64,000 bases of DNA, taken from JACPPO01 sp965262505. GTDB taxonomy: Bacteria > Acidobacteriota > Vicinamibacteria > Vicinamibacterales > UBA2999. The stretch lies in NCBI GenBank assembly GCA_965262505.1, contig CBDHFM010000002.1, forward strand, positions 1 through 64,000, read 5' to 3'. Below, one piece after another: positions 16,028-25,141 of the stretch (position 1 is its first letter; every line of letters starts with the position of its first letter). The position numbers and the translations under genes are program-made. Below the pieces are notes generated by a model that had not been told where the DNA came from, searched no databases, and saw nothing but the letters and a program-made list of their open reading frames with translations.

Positions 16028-19020
16028 CGACCGCCGTCAGCGGGGTTTCTGAGCGGCCGGAGCTCGCCACGAGCGACCGATTCAGGTACGGCGAACGAGT
16101 AGCGTCCCAGCAGGTTGATGTGCTCGTGGCCGAGCGGTGACAGTCTCGCCTCGTCTTCTGGACGCACCGAGTGGCCATCTGCGCGATGCTGGTCGAGGGC
16201 CGCCTGCATATAGATGGTGTTCCACAACACAATCATGTTGACGACGACGCCGAGTGCGTCGAGCTGGTTTTCCTGGCCTTCACGGTAACGTCGCCGCAGT
16301 TCGCCACGTTTGCCGTGGAAGACGGCGCGGGCCAAGGCATGGCGACCTTCTCCCCGGTTCAGCTGGATCAGCGTGGCGCGACGTTTGGCCTCATCGTCGA
16401 GGTACGTCAACGTGTGGATGGTCTTGTCGATCCGTCCGAACTCCGCGAACGCCTGCGCCAGGCGCGTTGGCCGATCCCCCACCTGCAGCGTGCGCATGAT
16501 ACCGGTGGCCGGCACGCGCCCGAGTTTCAGCGAGCCGACCGTCCGCAACATATCGTCCCACTGTGGGGTGATTCGGTCGAGGTTGACGGATTGGCGTGCC
16601 ACGCGGTTAAGCGGGCCGTAGTCGGCCCTGGAATCGATCCGCCAGAAGCGGGTACCACCGATGTCGGCGAGCCGCGGACTGAAGCGGTAGCCGAGCAGGC
16701 GGAAGAGACCGAACACCACATCCGAGTAGGCCCCGGTGTCGGTCATGATCTGCGTGGGCTGCAACTCTGTCTGCTGTTCGAGCGCGACCGCGAGCAGCAC
16801 CAGGCTGTCGCGCAACGTCCCCGGGACCGTAATGCCGTGCAGGCCGGTGAACTGATCGGACACGAGGTTGTAGTAGGTGACGCCCCGGCCGATACCGAAG
16901 TACTTGGGGTTGGGCCCCGCGTGCACGGTGCGCACCGGCACCACGAAGCGCAGGCCGTCGGCGGAGGCCACCTCACCACCGCCCCAGGCGCGCGCCAAGG
17001 GGATCCCGGTTTGCGCCGCGACGAGGCGCGCGTTCGCCGCGCGCAAGGTCTCGTCGCGCAGGTAATTCTGGCTGACCCAGGACAGGCGATCGCGCCGCAA
17101 GCTCTGAGTCTCGTGGCGCACGAGTGGCTCGAGGCCGGTGTTGCAGGCTTCCGCCAGCAGCACGGCGCAGACGCTGACGCCAAGATCCGTGACCCGCGCC
17201 GCGCGTTCGCTGACGTGCGTAAACGCGACGGCGAAATCTGTACGCGCCGCGATCTCGAGCAGGATCTCCGGCAGATCGACACGGGGCAACCGTCCCGCGA
17301 TGGCGGTCCGTAGCGCCACCAGCGACGCGGGTTCCTCGACCTTGTCGAGGGGGCTCACGATCAGCTCGTCCTTCCCGTCGATGCGTTCGAAACGCACGGC
17401 TGGATTGTTGGGGAGGCGCGCGGCCACCGCGCGGTAGGTCTGATCCAGCTCGTCGCTTAACGCGGCAAGGATCGGTTCTGGGCGAGGACTGTAGCCAAGC
17501 GTTCGACACATGATCGGCCGCGCCGCCTCCCACTCGGCGCCAGCCAGGAGATTGCGCCGCGGATCGGCATACCGCCAGCTCGGCGTCACGAAGACATCCC
17601 GCCGGCGCAGCGCCTCGCGCAGTTGGTCGAGGACGCAGAAGGTGTAGGCCCGGTGATCGACCGCGTCGTTCGCGCCGTACACGTATCGCCGCCAGGCTGT
17701 CGTCACGACCGCAGACGGCGCCACGTCCTGGGCCCGCGCCGGCGCTTCACGACGCTTGAGATACTCGAGCGCTGCGACGACAGCCGCGCCGGCCGGAGCG
17801 GCCTCAAAGTGCACCTGGTGCAAGAGGGTTGGCAGGAACAGCCGCACGCGTCGGTACCTCGTCTGCAGCTCGGTGTAGAACACGTCATCCGGCGGCCGCA
17901 CCAGTGTGCTCAGTGTCCCGAGGGCCTCGGCCAGGGTGGCGCGGGGGACACGCGCGAACACGTGGTCGCGCAGCACGTTGTCCGGGAGAGCGGGATCGAG
18001 GAGCGCCGCGCAGGCGTGCGCCAACGTGAGGGCAAGCGCATCGAGATCCTTAAGGCTGCGCAACCGTGCTTTCCGATCCGCTTTTTCGGCGGCACCAAAG
18101 ATGTCGCGTAACAGTCGGTCGAGGACCTCGAGCGCGTTATCCTGTGCGGAGGCTTCGAGCGAGTGGACGAACGCGACCAACGTGGCGGCTCGGCGTAACG
18201 CTGGCAACCGTGCGACCGCGGTGACTTTGGCTTTCTCCGCAAAGCGCGCCAGGGCTGCCATTCGCGTCGGCGCGATCGCGGCGGCCGCTGGCACGGTGAT
18301 GCTGAGGCTACGGACGGCGTTCAGCCGCTCGAGCGCACGCACCAACGCCGGGCCACTCACCATCGCGGCACCCGTCCGCAGCGTCACGAGTGATGAGCTG
18401 CGCCCTTCATCTGGCACGCGCAACAGATCTTCGAGGCGGCGCTGCTGTGGCGGACTGATGCCGCTCGCCAGCACGCGCCACACGCGCACGTCGACGCGGT
18501 GCCGCAGCTTGGCCACGAAGCGCTCCAGCGTCGTCGCGCCCGGCAACAACACCTTGTGGGCGAGCATCCAGGTCGTCGCCCGATCGAACAGTGCGCTCGG
18601 ACGTTCGGTGCCCGTCCAGCACTGTGCGTAGAGCCATCGCGTGAGGCCAAACCCGGCCGCGCGATCCGCGAGGTCGCGATACCCATGTTCCGTCCGGATG
18701 TGTGCGGCATGAGCGAAGCGCCACTTGCCGTCTCGATAGCCGGTCAAGTCCGTGGTCGTATCGATGCCAAGTTGCCGGCTCATCGTGGCGAGTACCGCCG
18801 GTGGCACGGCCGTCGGATCATCGAGGAACGTCCCCACGAAGCGCACCGTGGTGAGCTGCAGAGCGAATCCGAGACGGTTGGCATCGCCGCGCTTCTCGAC
18901 GATCTGCGTGTGATCGCTGTCATCGAGGTGGAAGTACCTGGCCAGCTCTTGGGTTGACGGGTCGCCCAGGTACTGGCCGTAGCTGTCGCGCTGCGCCGGG
19001 CTCAGGAAGCTCACGGGCAT
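16024..19020 (-). CDS. tnpA: Tn3-family transposase TnpA
   Basis: 998 residues from the ATG at 19020 (MPVSFLSPAQRDSYGQYLGD), the usual start and length for this family; the frame stays open upstream into the res region. Residues 1-170 are the DUF4158-type DNA-binding region. The C-terminal half carries the catalytic core: Asp in IMTDTGAYSDVVFG (about 757), Asp in LADIGGTRFW (about 786), and Glu in EGQENQLDALG (about 917). The stop codon lies in the left terminal repeat. It drives replicative transposition, forming a cointegrate that TnpR resolves at res. Confidence 0.95.
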   Translation of the reverse strand: MPVSFLSPAQRDSYGQYLGDPSTQELARYFHLDDSDHTQIVEKRGDANRLGFALQLTTVRFVGTFLDDPTAVPPAVLATMSRQLGIDTTTDLTGYRDGKWRFAHAAHIRTEHGYRDLADRAAGFGLTRWLYAQCWTGTERPSALFDRATTWMLAHKVLLPGATTLERFVAKLRHRVDVRVWRVLASGISPPQQRRLEDLLRVPDEGRSSSLVTLRTGAAMVSGPALVRALERLNAVRSLSITVPAAAAIAPTRMAALARFAEKAKVTAVARLPALRRAATLVAFVHSLEASAQDNALEVLDRLLRDIFGAAEKADRKARLRSLKDLDALALTLAHACAALLDPALPDNVLRDHVFARVPRATLAEALGTLSTLVRPPDDVFYTELQTRYRRVRLFLPTLLHQVHFEAAPAGAAVVAALEYLKRREAPARAQDVAPSAVVTTAWRRYVYGANDAVDHRAYTFCVLDQLREALRRRDVFVTPSWRYADPRRNLLAGAEWEAARPIMCRTLGYSPRPEPILAALSDELDQTYRAVAARLPNNPAVRFERIDGKDELIVSPLDKVEEPASLVALRTAIAGRLPRVDLPEILLEIAARTDFAVAFTHVSERAARVTDLGVSVCAVLLAEACNTGLEPLVRHETQSLRRDRLSWVSQNYLRDETLRAANARLVAAQTGIPLARAWGGGEVASADGLRFVVPVRTVHAGPNPKYFGIGRGVTYYNLVSDQFTGLHGITVPGTLRDSLVLLAVALEQQTELQPTQIMTDTGAYSDVVFGLFRLLGYRFSPRLADIGGTRFWRIDSRADYGPLNRVARQSVNLDRITPQWDDMLRTVGSLKLGRVPATGIMRTLQVGDRPTRLAQAFAEFGRIDKTIHTLTYLDDEAKRRATLIQLNRGEGRHALARAVFHGKRGELRRRYREGQENQLDALGVVVNMIVLWNTIYMQAALDQHRADGHSVRPEDEARLSPLGHEHINLLGRYSFAVPESVARGELRPLRNPADGGR

Positions 19021-19043
19021 CGCGGCCTCCCGACGTGGCGGAG

Positions 19044-19154
19044 TTGCATAAACGATGGTTTGCGCACGGAGGGGCGATCGGCAGGAAACCCCACGTTTAC
19101 AGGGTGCAAAACAGTATTGCATTACCAGGCACGTATGCAATACCTTTACGCAAT
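19044..19154. promoter_or_regulatory. Tn3 res region (resolution site and promoters)
   Basis: It lies between divergent tnpA and tnpR. Three imperfect palindromic resolvase-binding motifs can be seen: 19044-19066 (TTGCATAAACG then ATGGTTTGCGCA), 19105-19124 (TGCAAAACAG, TATTGCATTA) and 19133-19154 (GTATGCAATA to ACGCAAT). This is the three-subsite layout of Tn3 res, where TnpR dimers bind and also repress both genes. The first motif matches the dispersed R2 sites at 17 of 23 positions. Confidence 0.75.
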
Positions 19155-19155
19155 C

Positions 19156-19707
19156 ATGCTCATCGGCTACGCGCGCGTCTCCACTGGCGAGCAAACGACC
19201 GCCGCTCAGGTCGCCGCGCTCAAAACCTCCGGCTGTGAGCTCATCTTCCGCGACAACGCCTCCGGCGGCCGCTGGGATCGGCCCGAGCTGCACCAGCTGC
19301 TCAGTCAGCTCCGGAAAGGCGATGTGTTGGTCGTCTGGACACTCGATCGCCTGTCACGCTCCCTGCGCGATGTACTGACCATCATGGAGCGGGTGCAGGA
19401 GCGCCACGCAGGCTTTCGCAGCCTCAAGGAAGCGGTGGACACCACCACGCCCGCGGGTCGGATGATGATGCAGATGGTCGGCGCGTTCGCCGAGTTCGAG
19501 CGCGCGATGCTCAAGGAACGGACCAAGGCGGGCCTCGACGCCGCGCGCAAGGAAGGCCGGATCGGCGGCCGGCCGCCGAAGCTCAAGCCCCACCAGCAAC
19601 AGGAAATTGTGACGCTCGTCAAGCAGGGGAAGAAGACCGCCGCCGACGCGGCGCGCCTGTTCGGCGTCCACCCGGCAACGGTGTCGCGGCTACTCCGGCG
19701 GACCTAG
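19156..19707 (+). CDS. tnpR: Tn3-family serine resolvase TnpR
   Basis: 183 residues. The N-terminal catalytic domain begins MLIGYARVSTGEQ with the nucleophile Ser9, followed by DVLVVWTLDRLSRSLRD (catalytic Arg region) and the AEFERAMLKERTKAGL dimer/E-helix. The C-terminal helix-turn-helix is TAADAARLFGVHPATVSRLL. All expected residues are present. An upstream in-frame ATG at 19135 is possible, but 19156 gives family length. It resolves cointegrates by recombining two res copies and may act on related dispersed sites. Confidence 0.94.
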   Translation: MLIGYARVSTGEQTTAAQVAALKTSGCELIFRDNASGGRWDRPELHQLLSQLRKGDVLVVWTLDRLSRSLRDVLTIMERVQERHAGFRSLKEAVDTTTPAGRMMMQMVGAFAEFERAMLKERTKAGLDAARKEGRIGGRPPKLKPHQQQEIVTLVKQGKKTAADAARLFGVHPATVSRLLRRT

Positions 19708-19782
19708 ATCGAGTCTTCTACCGTACTTTCGGTTCCATTGCTCCCCAAGCCCCGGATACCACAGGAAGCCCTTACGCCGGGC

Positions 19783-21154
19783 GTGTTCCCCGCGCGGGCG
19801 GGGATGAACCGCGGCCCATCACCGCGCGGGCCGCCGCCACGACGTGTTCCCCGCGCGGGCGGGGATGAACCGGGATAGATTGCCTGATCCACGAGTCGAG
19901 GTCAGTGTTCCCCGCGCGGGCGGGGATGAACCGCGGCTATCGGAGGCGCTCAACACCTTACCTGAGTGTTCCCCGCGCGGGCGGGGATGAACCGACGTCG
20001 TGCACGTCTGTCGTTGCCGTCGCGTTGTGTTCCCCGCGCGGGCGGGGATGAACCGGCCAGAAGCGCTGCTTGGAACGCCGCCTCTTCGTGTTCCCCGCGC
20101 GGGCGGGGATGAACCGGCCCACGTAGCAACCGCGAGGGTCTGGCCCGCGTGTTCCCCGCGCGGGCGGGGATGAACCCGACTGAGCGCCACGTTGATCGTC
20201 TCGTCGTACGTGTTCCCCGCGCGGGCGGGGATGAACCGACGCGGCATCTTCTCGGCTGAATTCGATCTGCGTGTTCCCCGCGCGGGCGGGGATGAACCGC
20301 TCAACGATCTGGTCGGCGTCGAGGACCGCAGGTGTTCCCCGCGCGGGCGGGGATGAACCGTGGAAGGAAGCCGCTTTCACGATGACCGACAAGGTGTTCC
20401 CCGCGCGGGCGGGGATGAACCGATCGGATACTTCGACGGGAAGCACTCGAATATGTGTTCCCCGCGCGGGCGGGGATGAACCGGTGCCCGGAGGCTGCAA
20501 TCAGAGCCGTGACTTGTGTTCCCCGCGCGGGCGGGGATGAACCGCGATGAGCGCGGCGTGTGCTTTGTGGGGCGGGGTGTTCCCCGCGCGGGCGGGGATG
20601 AACCGTAGCCTGTAGGCGCCGTGAACTCCGGTACTAGGTGTTCCCCGCGCGGGCGGGGATGAACCGTAGCCTGTAGGCGCCGTGAACTCCGGTACTAGGT
20701 GTTCCCCGCGCGGGCGGGGATGAACCGCTACGACGGAGCGATCACGCTCCAGCGCTCAGGTGTTCCCCGCGCGGGCGGGGATGAACCGAATGAGCAGCCA
20801 CGATGCGACGTCTGGCTCTGGTGTTCCCCGCGCGGGCGGGGATGAACCGAATGAGCAGCCACGATGCGACGTCTGGCTCTGGTGTTCCCCGCGCGGGCGG
20901 GGATGAACCGACACAGACAACACGGACCGACGCGCCGACGCCGTGTTCCCCGCGCGGGCGGGGATGAACCGTCTTCCCATCTTTTCACCGCGATGTCCAC
21001 GTAGTGTTCCCCGCGCGGACGGGGATGAACCGTGGATTCGACCGGACAAGCGGCTCTCTATCTAGTGTTCCCCGCGCGGGCGGGGATGAACCGGTCTGGT
21101 CTCCTTGAACCCTGGTGACGGTGCCGTGTTCCCCGCGCGGGCGGGGATGAACCG
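19783..21154 (+). CRISPR. type I-E-like CRISPR array, 23 repeats, 22 spacers
   Basis: The 29-bp repeat starts GTGTTCCCCGCGC and ends GGGGATGAACCG, with the arms CCCCGC/GCGGGG forming the hairpin: the type I-E class. Repeats recur every 61 bp from 19783 to 21126, so spacers are 32 bp, except one of 33 bp (20361-20393). Two variants occur: the last base is C at 20177, and there is one G-to-A in the repeat at 21004 near the far end. Two spacers are each present twice in tandem (20606/20667 and 20789/20850). By repeat orientation the leader should lie left of 19783, where only 29 bp remain before the Tn3 end. No cas genes are in the window. Confidence 0.98.
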
Positions 21155-21318
21155 GGGGCATTGATGGGTCGGCGTGGGGCGGCTCGCCGGTTCGGCGACT
21201 TCCGCCCAAGCCAGTGCTACGCTTCCATCCGATTTGGGTTCATCACTGAGCAGAGGTGGACCCCGAAATTCGGACAGCTTGCTAAGGTGGGATCCAGACC
21301 CAGGAGAAGGAGTCTGGC

Positions 21319-21603
21319 ATGCCACGGAAGAGACGGAGTTATCCGGCTGAGCTGAAGGCGAAGGTCGCGTTGGAGGCGCTTCGCGAGGAAGCGACGATGG
21401 CGGAACTGGCGGCCCGCTACGATGTGCATCCGAACCTGATTACCAACTGGAAGAAGACGGCTCGACAGACGGTGCTGGCCGGCTTCTCGGGGAACCACGA
21501 GCGGCAGGAGGCCTCTCGGGAGACCGAGGTCAAGGAGCTGCGGGCAAAGATCGGAGAACTCGTCATCGAGCGGGATTTTTTATCGAAGGCCTTCGGTCGG
21601 TGA
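21319..21603 (+). CDS. IS3-family OrfA (helix-turn-helix)
   Basis: 94 residues: MPRKRRSYPAELKAKVALEA then a helix-turn-helix (MAELAARYDVHPNLITNWK) and a leucine-zipper helix (VKELRAKIGELVIERDFLSK). This is the standard OrfA that binds the element ends and is fused to OrfB by programmed frameshifting in many IS3 elements. It overlaps the OrfB start by four bases. A GGAGAAGGAG box precedes the ATG. Confidence 0.92.
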   Translation: MPRKRRSYPAELKAKVALEALREEATMAELAARYDVHPNLITNWKKTARQTVLAGFSGNHERQEASRETEVKELRAKIGELVIERDFLSKAFGR

Positions 21604-22488
21604 GCCGCGGCCGGAGAGTCGAGATGGTCGATCCCAACCACCCACGGATCAGCATCGTACGGCAATGCCGCTTGGTGTCGATCGCCCGCTCGTCGTTCTA
21701 CGACGCGGGCACGGGCGAGAGCCCGTTGACCCTGCGCCTGATGCGGTTGATCGACGAGCAGTTCTTGGAGACGCCGTTCTACGGCTCGCGGCAGATGACA
21801 CGCTGGCTCCGCCGTCAGGGCGACATGGTCTCTCGCAAGCGGGTGCGCCGCCCTGATGCGACTGCTGGGGGTGCACGCGCTCTACCAGCGGCCCAGGACG
21901 TCTCAGCCGCACCCGGCGCACCGGATCTATCCCTACCTGCTGCGCGATCTGCCGATCACGCGGCCGAACCACGTGTGGTGCACGGATGTGACCTACATCC
22001 CCCTGCGGCGGGGCTTTCTGTACCTGGTCGCCGTGATGGACTGGGCGAGCCGCAAGGTGCTGTCCTGGCGCCTGTCCAACACGCTCGATGCCAGCTTCTG
22101 CGTCGAGGCGTTGCACGAGGCGCTCGAGCGTTATGGCCCTCCAGAGATTTTCAATAGCGACCAGGGCAGCCAATTCACCAGCGTCGACGTCACCGACGTG
22201 CTCACGGAGGCGGGCATTCGCATCTCGATGGACGGCAAAGGCCGCTGGATGGACAACGTGTTCATCGAGCGGTTGTGGCGATCGCTCAAGTACGAGTGCG
22301 TCTACCTGTCGGAGTTCGCGACCGGCTCCCAGGCCCGGACCGGAATCGGCGGGTGGATGGACTTCTACAACGAGCGCCGACCGCACTCTGCGCTCGACGA
22401 CCGGACGCCGCAAGAGGCGTACACTGACGGAGAGGTTGCTCGGAGCCCGGGGCTACGCCCCGTCTCCCGTCAGCCCAAGGTAGCTTGA
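21600..22488 (+). pseudogene. IS3-family OrfB transposase, single-base frameshift
   Basis: The N-terminal part (RISIVRQCRLVSIARSSFYD, YGSRQMTRWLRRQGDMVSRKRVRR) runs to about 21850. The rest continues one frame over from MRLLGVHALYQRPRTS to the end, with the DDE core: Asp in VWCTDVTYIPL, Asp in FNSDQGSQFTS, Glu in NVFIERLWRSLK. One extra C in the run at 21851-21855 explains the shift. It may be a real inactivating mutation or an assembly error; the rest of the gene is pristine. Confidence 0.85.
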
Positions 22489-22562
22489 ATCATGACCCCG
22501 GATTTCACCTTAGCTGTGACGAAAACCTGTCCAAAGGATGGGGTCCACCTCTAGCATGATCC

Positions 22563-23120
22563 ATGGGCACCTTCGTCGCTATTGACTTCGAGACCGCCAC
22601 CACCAGCCGCGACAGCGCCTGCGCGGTCGGCCTTGCGGCCTGCAGCGGCAGCCGGATCGTGCTCTCGCGGACCTACCTGATCCGGCCGCCAGCCAGGCAG
22701 TTCACGTTCACGGGGCTCCATGGTCTCGGTTGGCAGGACGTGCGCGACGCGCCCACCTTCGCCGAGCTGTGGCCGACGCTCCGCGCCTGGGTCGACGACG
22801 CGACGTTCGTCGCCGCCCACAATGCGCCGTTTGACCAGAGCGTCCTGCGCGCCTGTTGTGCCAGGTACCGGCTGCACCCGCCGCGGACGCCGTTCACCTG
22901 TACTGTGCAGCTCGCGCGTGCGCAGTGGGGAATCTCCCCGACGAAGCTGCCCGACGTCTGCCGCGAGCTTCGCATCCCGCTCCGTCACCACGACGCTGGA
23001 GCGGATGCGCTGGCGTGTGCGCGCATCGTTCTCGCGGCCGTGGCCGATGGTTGGCGTCCCGGGAAGCGCCGGCGCCGTCGAGGCGTCGTCACACGTCTTG
23101 AACAGCGCGCTAGGTTCTAG
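22563..23120 (+). CDS. DnaQ-like 3'-5' exonuclease (DEDDh)
   Basis: 185 residues with the exonuclease motifs ExoI IDFETA (Asp8, Glu10), ExoII HNAPFDQ (about residues 86-92) and ExoIII RHHDAGADALA (His then Asp, about 141-148). It lacks polymerase or BRCT parts, so it is a stand-alone nuclease. Such DEDDh exonucleases serve in repair, and in some type I-E systems trim prespacers for Cas1-Cas2. Here the gene would lie directly after the CRISPR array but for the IS3 insertion. No ribosome-binding site is evident. The C-terminus is basic. Confidence 0.88.
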   Translation: MGTFVAIDFETATTSRDSACAVGLAACSGSRIVLSRTYLIRPPARQFTFTGLHGLGWQDVRDAPTFAELWPTLRAWVDDATFVAAHNAPFDQSVLRACCARYRLHPPRTPFTCTVQLARAQWGISPTKLPDVCRELRIPLRHHDAGADALACARIVLAAVADGWRPGKRRRRRGVVTRLEQRARF

Positions 23121-23200
23121 TAGGGAGTCCACAACCGGACGGGATTGCAGAAAGGAACGGTTGTGCAATGTCCGAGGACAGCGTGCCCGTGCGCGCCCAA
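23120..23200 (+). repeat. res-like site R2a with truncated serine-recombinase start
   Basis: The near-palindrome 23145-23168 (TTGCAGAAAGGA then ACGGTTGTGCAA) is preceded by GGGAGTCCACAACCGGAC and followed at once by ATG 23167 (MSEDSVPVRAQYA), which reads like the first residues of a serine recombinase and then loses similarity. It lies about 50 bp downstream of the barrel gene ending at 23217. Related copies lie at 25118 and 28349. Confidence 0.55.
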
Positions 23201-23216
23201 TACGCTGGCGATCTCG

Positions 23217-23903
23217 TTAGAAGCGGACGCCCACGCCCAGCCGGACCTGAAAAATTTGGACTTGCGCGCGGGCGAAGACACGGGTGCCGAGCGGAATGTC
23301 GATTCCCCCGCCGATCACCGGGAAGACTCGATGACGGCTGATTACCGGGTCGTCCACACACCGCTGTTCTTCCCCCTCCGCGAAGTCCACACGGTACCGT
23401 CCGTTTGGCTCTCTCTGAACCGGGTCACCAGGAGCCACGCAGGGACGGTGCGCGATGTTCAAGTACTGGAGCCCGAAGAGCACGTGTGGAGATACAGGCC
23501 AATCCCGCATGAATCGCCAGTGCACCGCCACAGCACCTACCTGATACACATTGGTGCTCCGTGCGGCGCGATACACGGGGATTTCTTGCCCCTGATGGTT
23601 TTCTATTTTACGTTCCGCGTTATCGGATCGCAGACGACTGCGCACGTACTCCATCTGTAGGCGAAACTTCCCAGTCCCCCACGTCACCCAAACGCCGGGC
23701 GGCCGGCCATACGGCCCATCTAAGTACTCCAGCCTGACAACCGGCGACCAGCTGACGCCCACGTCGCCCCACGAGGGAGGGGGGGCGGCCTGTGCGTGGA
23801 CCACCCGCGCACCGGCGATGCACGCCAGTACCGTGGCGATCAGGGCCATCCGAATTGTCGCCGCGCCGACGACAAGCAGGATGCGCCCGGTGCGGTCTGT
23901 CAT
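23217..23903 (-). CDS. outer-membrane beta-barrel protein
   Basis: 228 residues from ATG 23903. The signal peptide (about residues 15-40, MALIATVLACIAGARVVHAQ) is followed by alternating beta strands and a C-terminal Phe (VRLGVGVRF), the Bam recognition signal. It is a small 8-10 strand porin-like barrel of unknown role. A paralogue lies at 49201 (shared PVQREPNGRYRVDFAEGEEQ region, with a CVDD/CVDN motif). It follows another barrel gene (23983-25013) on the same strand, probably in one transcript. Confidence 0.72.
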   Translation of the reverse strand: MTDRTGRILLVVGAATIRMALIATVLACIAGARVVHAQAAPPPSWGDVGVSWSPVVRLEYLDGPYGRPPGVWVTWGTGKFRLQMEYVRSRLRSDNAERKIENHQGQEIPVYRAARSTNVYQVGAVAVHWRFMRDWPVSPHVLFGLQYLNIAHRPCVAPGDPVQREPNGRYRVDFAEGEEQRCVDDPVISRHRVFPVIGGGIDIPLGTRVFARAQVQIFQVRLGVGVRF

Positions 23904-23982
23904 ATCTGAGAATGCGCAAACGGATGGGAATCGGCTCACCGAATTCAACCCGACCGTCTGCCGAAGGGGACGGGATCGAGAC

Positions 23983-25013
23983 TCAGAAGGTGTAGCCGAG
24001 CGCGAGCGTCGGCCGGAAGATCGGCACCAAGTCAAGCCGGACTTCCGTGGCAACAAAGACCTGCTGGGTGAGGAACCACCGGACACCCAAGCCGCCACTG
24101 ATGTGTGGGACATGTTGTATATCCCAGCCGTCGACCCCAGGGTAGGTGAACTCAGAGTACAGGGTGCGGTATTTCGTGAGGCCGCCCCCGACGACCGCGT
24201 ACGGGTTAACACGCTGGCCCGGGGAGAACTCGTACTCCCACAGGGCCGTCACGCCTAGGGCCCGGGCGGCCAAGCCAGAAAAGTAAGGACCGTACAGAGT
24301 GGCATGCCACACTTCCACCCCGAACCGCGAATGCTCGCCCCGGGGGACACCGTCACGGTTCCGCCTCCGACCCAGGCATAGGGAGGCGAGTCATCCAAGC
24401 CGTATGCGTAGCCGCCGAATGCCCGCACGTCGACTGGGCGGGCCTGTCCCAAGACCGGGTGCGTGGGGGCGCTCCTGGGGCGTCCTCGGGGTATTTCCCG
24501 ACGGGTAAACCCCATGCTGAGCGAGAACCGAAGATTCGGCTCCGCACCGATGCGAAACTCGGGCGCGATGAAAACGCGATCACTGCGCCACGCCTTGAAT
24601 CCAACTCCCAATCCGAGTCCACCAAACGTCACACCATCCCTACCATCGAGACCACGATAGAAATTGATGCCGGCTCCCATGACCATGTACGGCACCACGG
24701 TCCGTGACGGCATGGTGAAATCCTTGACCACGTTCAAGATGAGCAGGTGGTCCTGGTGGGATCCGTCGGTCATGAACGTGTACTCCGGTTCGATGCCCCA
24801 GCCGCGTTCGCTAAAATATTTTCGGTAGGAGCTACCGCCGGTGAAGTGCTGAGACGCTTCGAAGAAGACAGCGGTACCGACATGCACGCGGAGTTCAGCG
24901 GCGGGGGGCTGTGCGACGATGGGGCGCACAAGCGGCCCGATCAGCAGCGCCCCGGCGACCAGTAAGGTCACGGCGGCGTGTCGGCGTCGCGGAGTTACAC
25001 AGCCAAAAACCAT
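23983..25013 (-). pseudogene. outer-membrane beta-barrel protein, frameshifted
   Basis: From ATG 25013: signal peptide (LLVAGALLIGPLVRPIVAQ), then barrel strands (GWGIEPEYTFMTDG, VPYMVMGAGINFYRGL, RVFIAPEFRIGAEPNLRFSL). Near 24315-24345 the frame shifts in a C/G run and continues as EVWHATLYGPYFSGLAA through YAVVGGGLTKY to the Phe-ended RPTLALGYTF at 23983. Two surface barrel repeats are recognisable. One indel separates a complete protein of about 343 residues from the present state, so sequencing error is possible. Confidence 0.65.
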
Positions 25014-25117
25014 AATGAGAGTCTTTTCCTAGTTCCAGGTTACCTGGTAATGCGTGAACGGCGCGAAAAGCGGCTCAGCGACCGAGTGCTGCCGTGTGGT
25101 TCAACGATCGGACCATC

Positions 25118-25141
25118 TTGCAGAAAGGAACGGTTGTGCAC
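25118..25141. repeat. res-like site R2b
   Basis: The same near-palindrome as at 23145 (TTGCAGAAAGGA then ACGGTTGTGCAC), in the same orientation. It lies between the start of the barrel gene (25013) and the end of the TonB receptor gene (25276). The DNA to its right is unrelated to that right of R2a. Confidence 0.6.

Larger units (their letters stand above)
15991..19753. mobile_element. Tn3-family transposon, complete
   Basis: 3.76 kb bounded by 38-bp inverted repeats: left 15991-16028 beginning GGGGTTTGGGGAGCAATGG, right 19716-19753 which inverted begins GGGGCTTGGGGAGCAATGG. Both continue AACSGAAAGTACGG. Inside are tnpA (leftward), a res region and tnpR (rightward), with no cargo. The five bases outside the ends differ (TGGCT left, GGATA right), so no target duplication remains; one flank has probably been rearranged by deletion or inter-element recombination. 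The right end stops 29 bp before the CRISPR array. Confidence 0.9.
21252..22552 (+). mobile_element. IS3-family insertion sequence with 3-bp target duplication
   Basis: 1301 bp. The ends read AGAGGTGGACCCC on the left and its inverse on the right, each followed inward by a GGACAG box. The direct repeat AGC flanks both sides (21249-21251 and 22553-22555), the IS3-typical target duplication. It contains orfA and a frameshifted orfB. Removing it places the exonuclease gene at 22563 about 110 bp beyond the last CRISPR repeat. Confidence 0.9.

Noticed and set aside
15991..19753. 5-bp target duplication of the Tn3 element
   Set aside because: Flanking five bases differ (TGGCT and GGATA).
19819..21209. 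Minus-strand ORFs across the CRISPR array
   Set aside because: They translate the repeat itself (FIPARAGNT-type periodic text).
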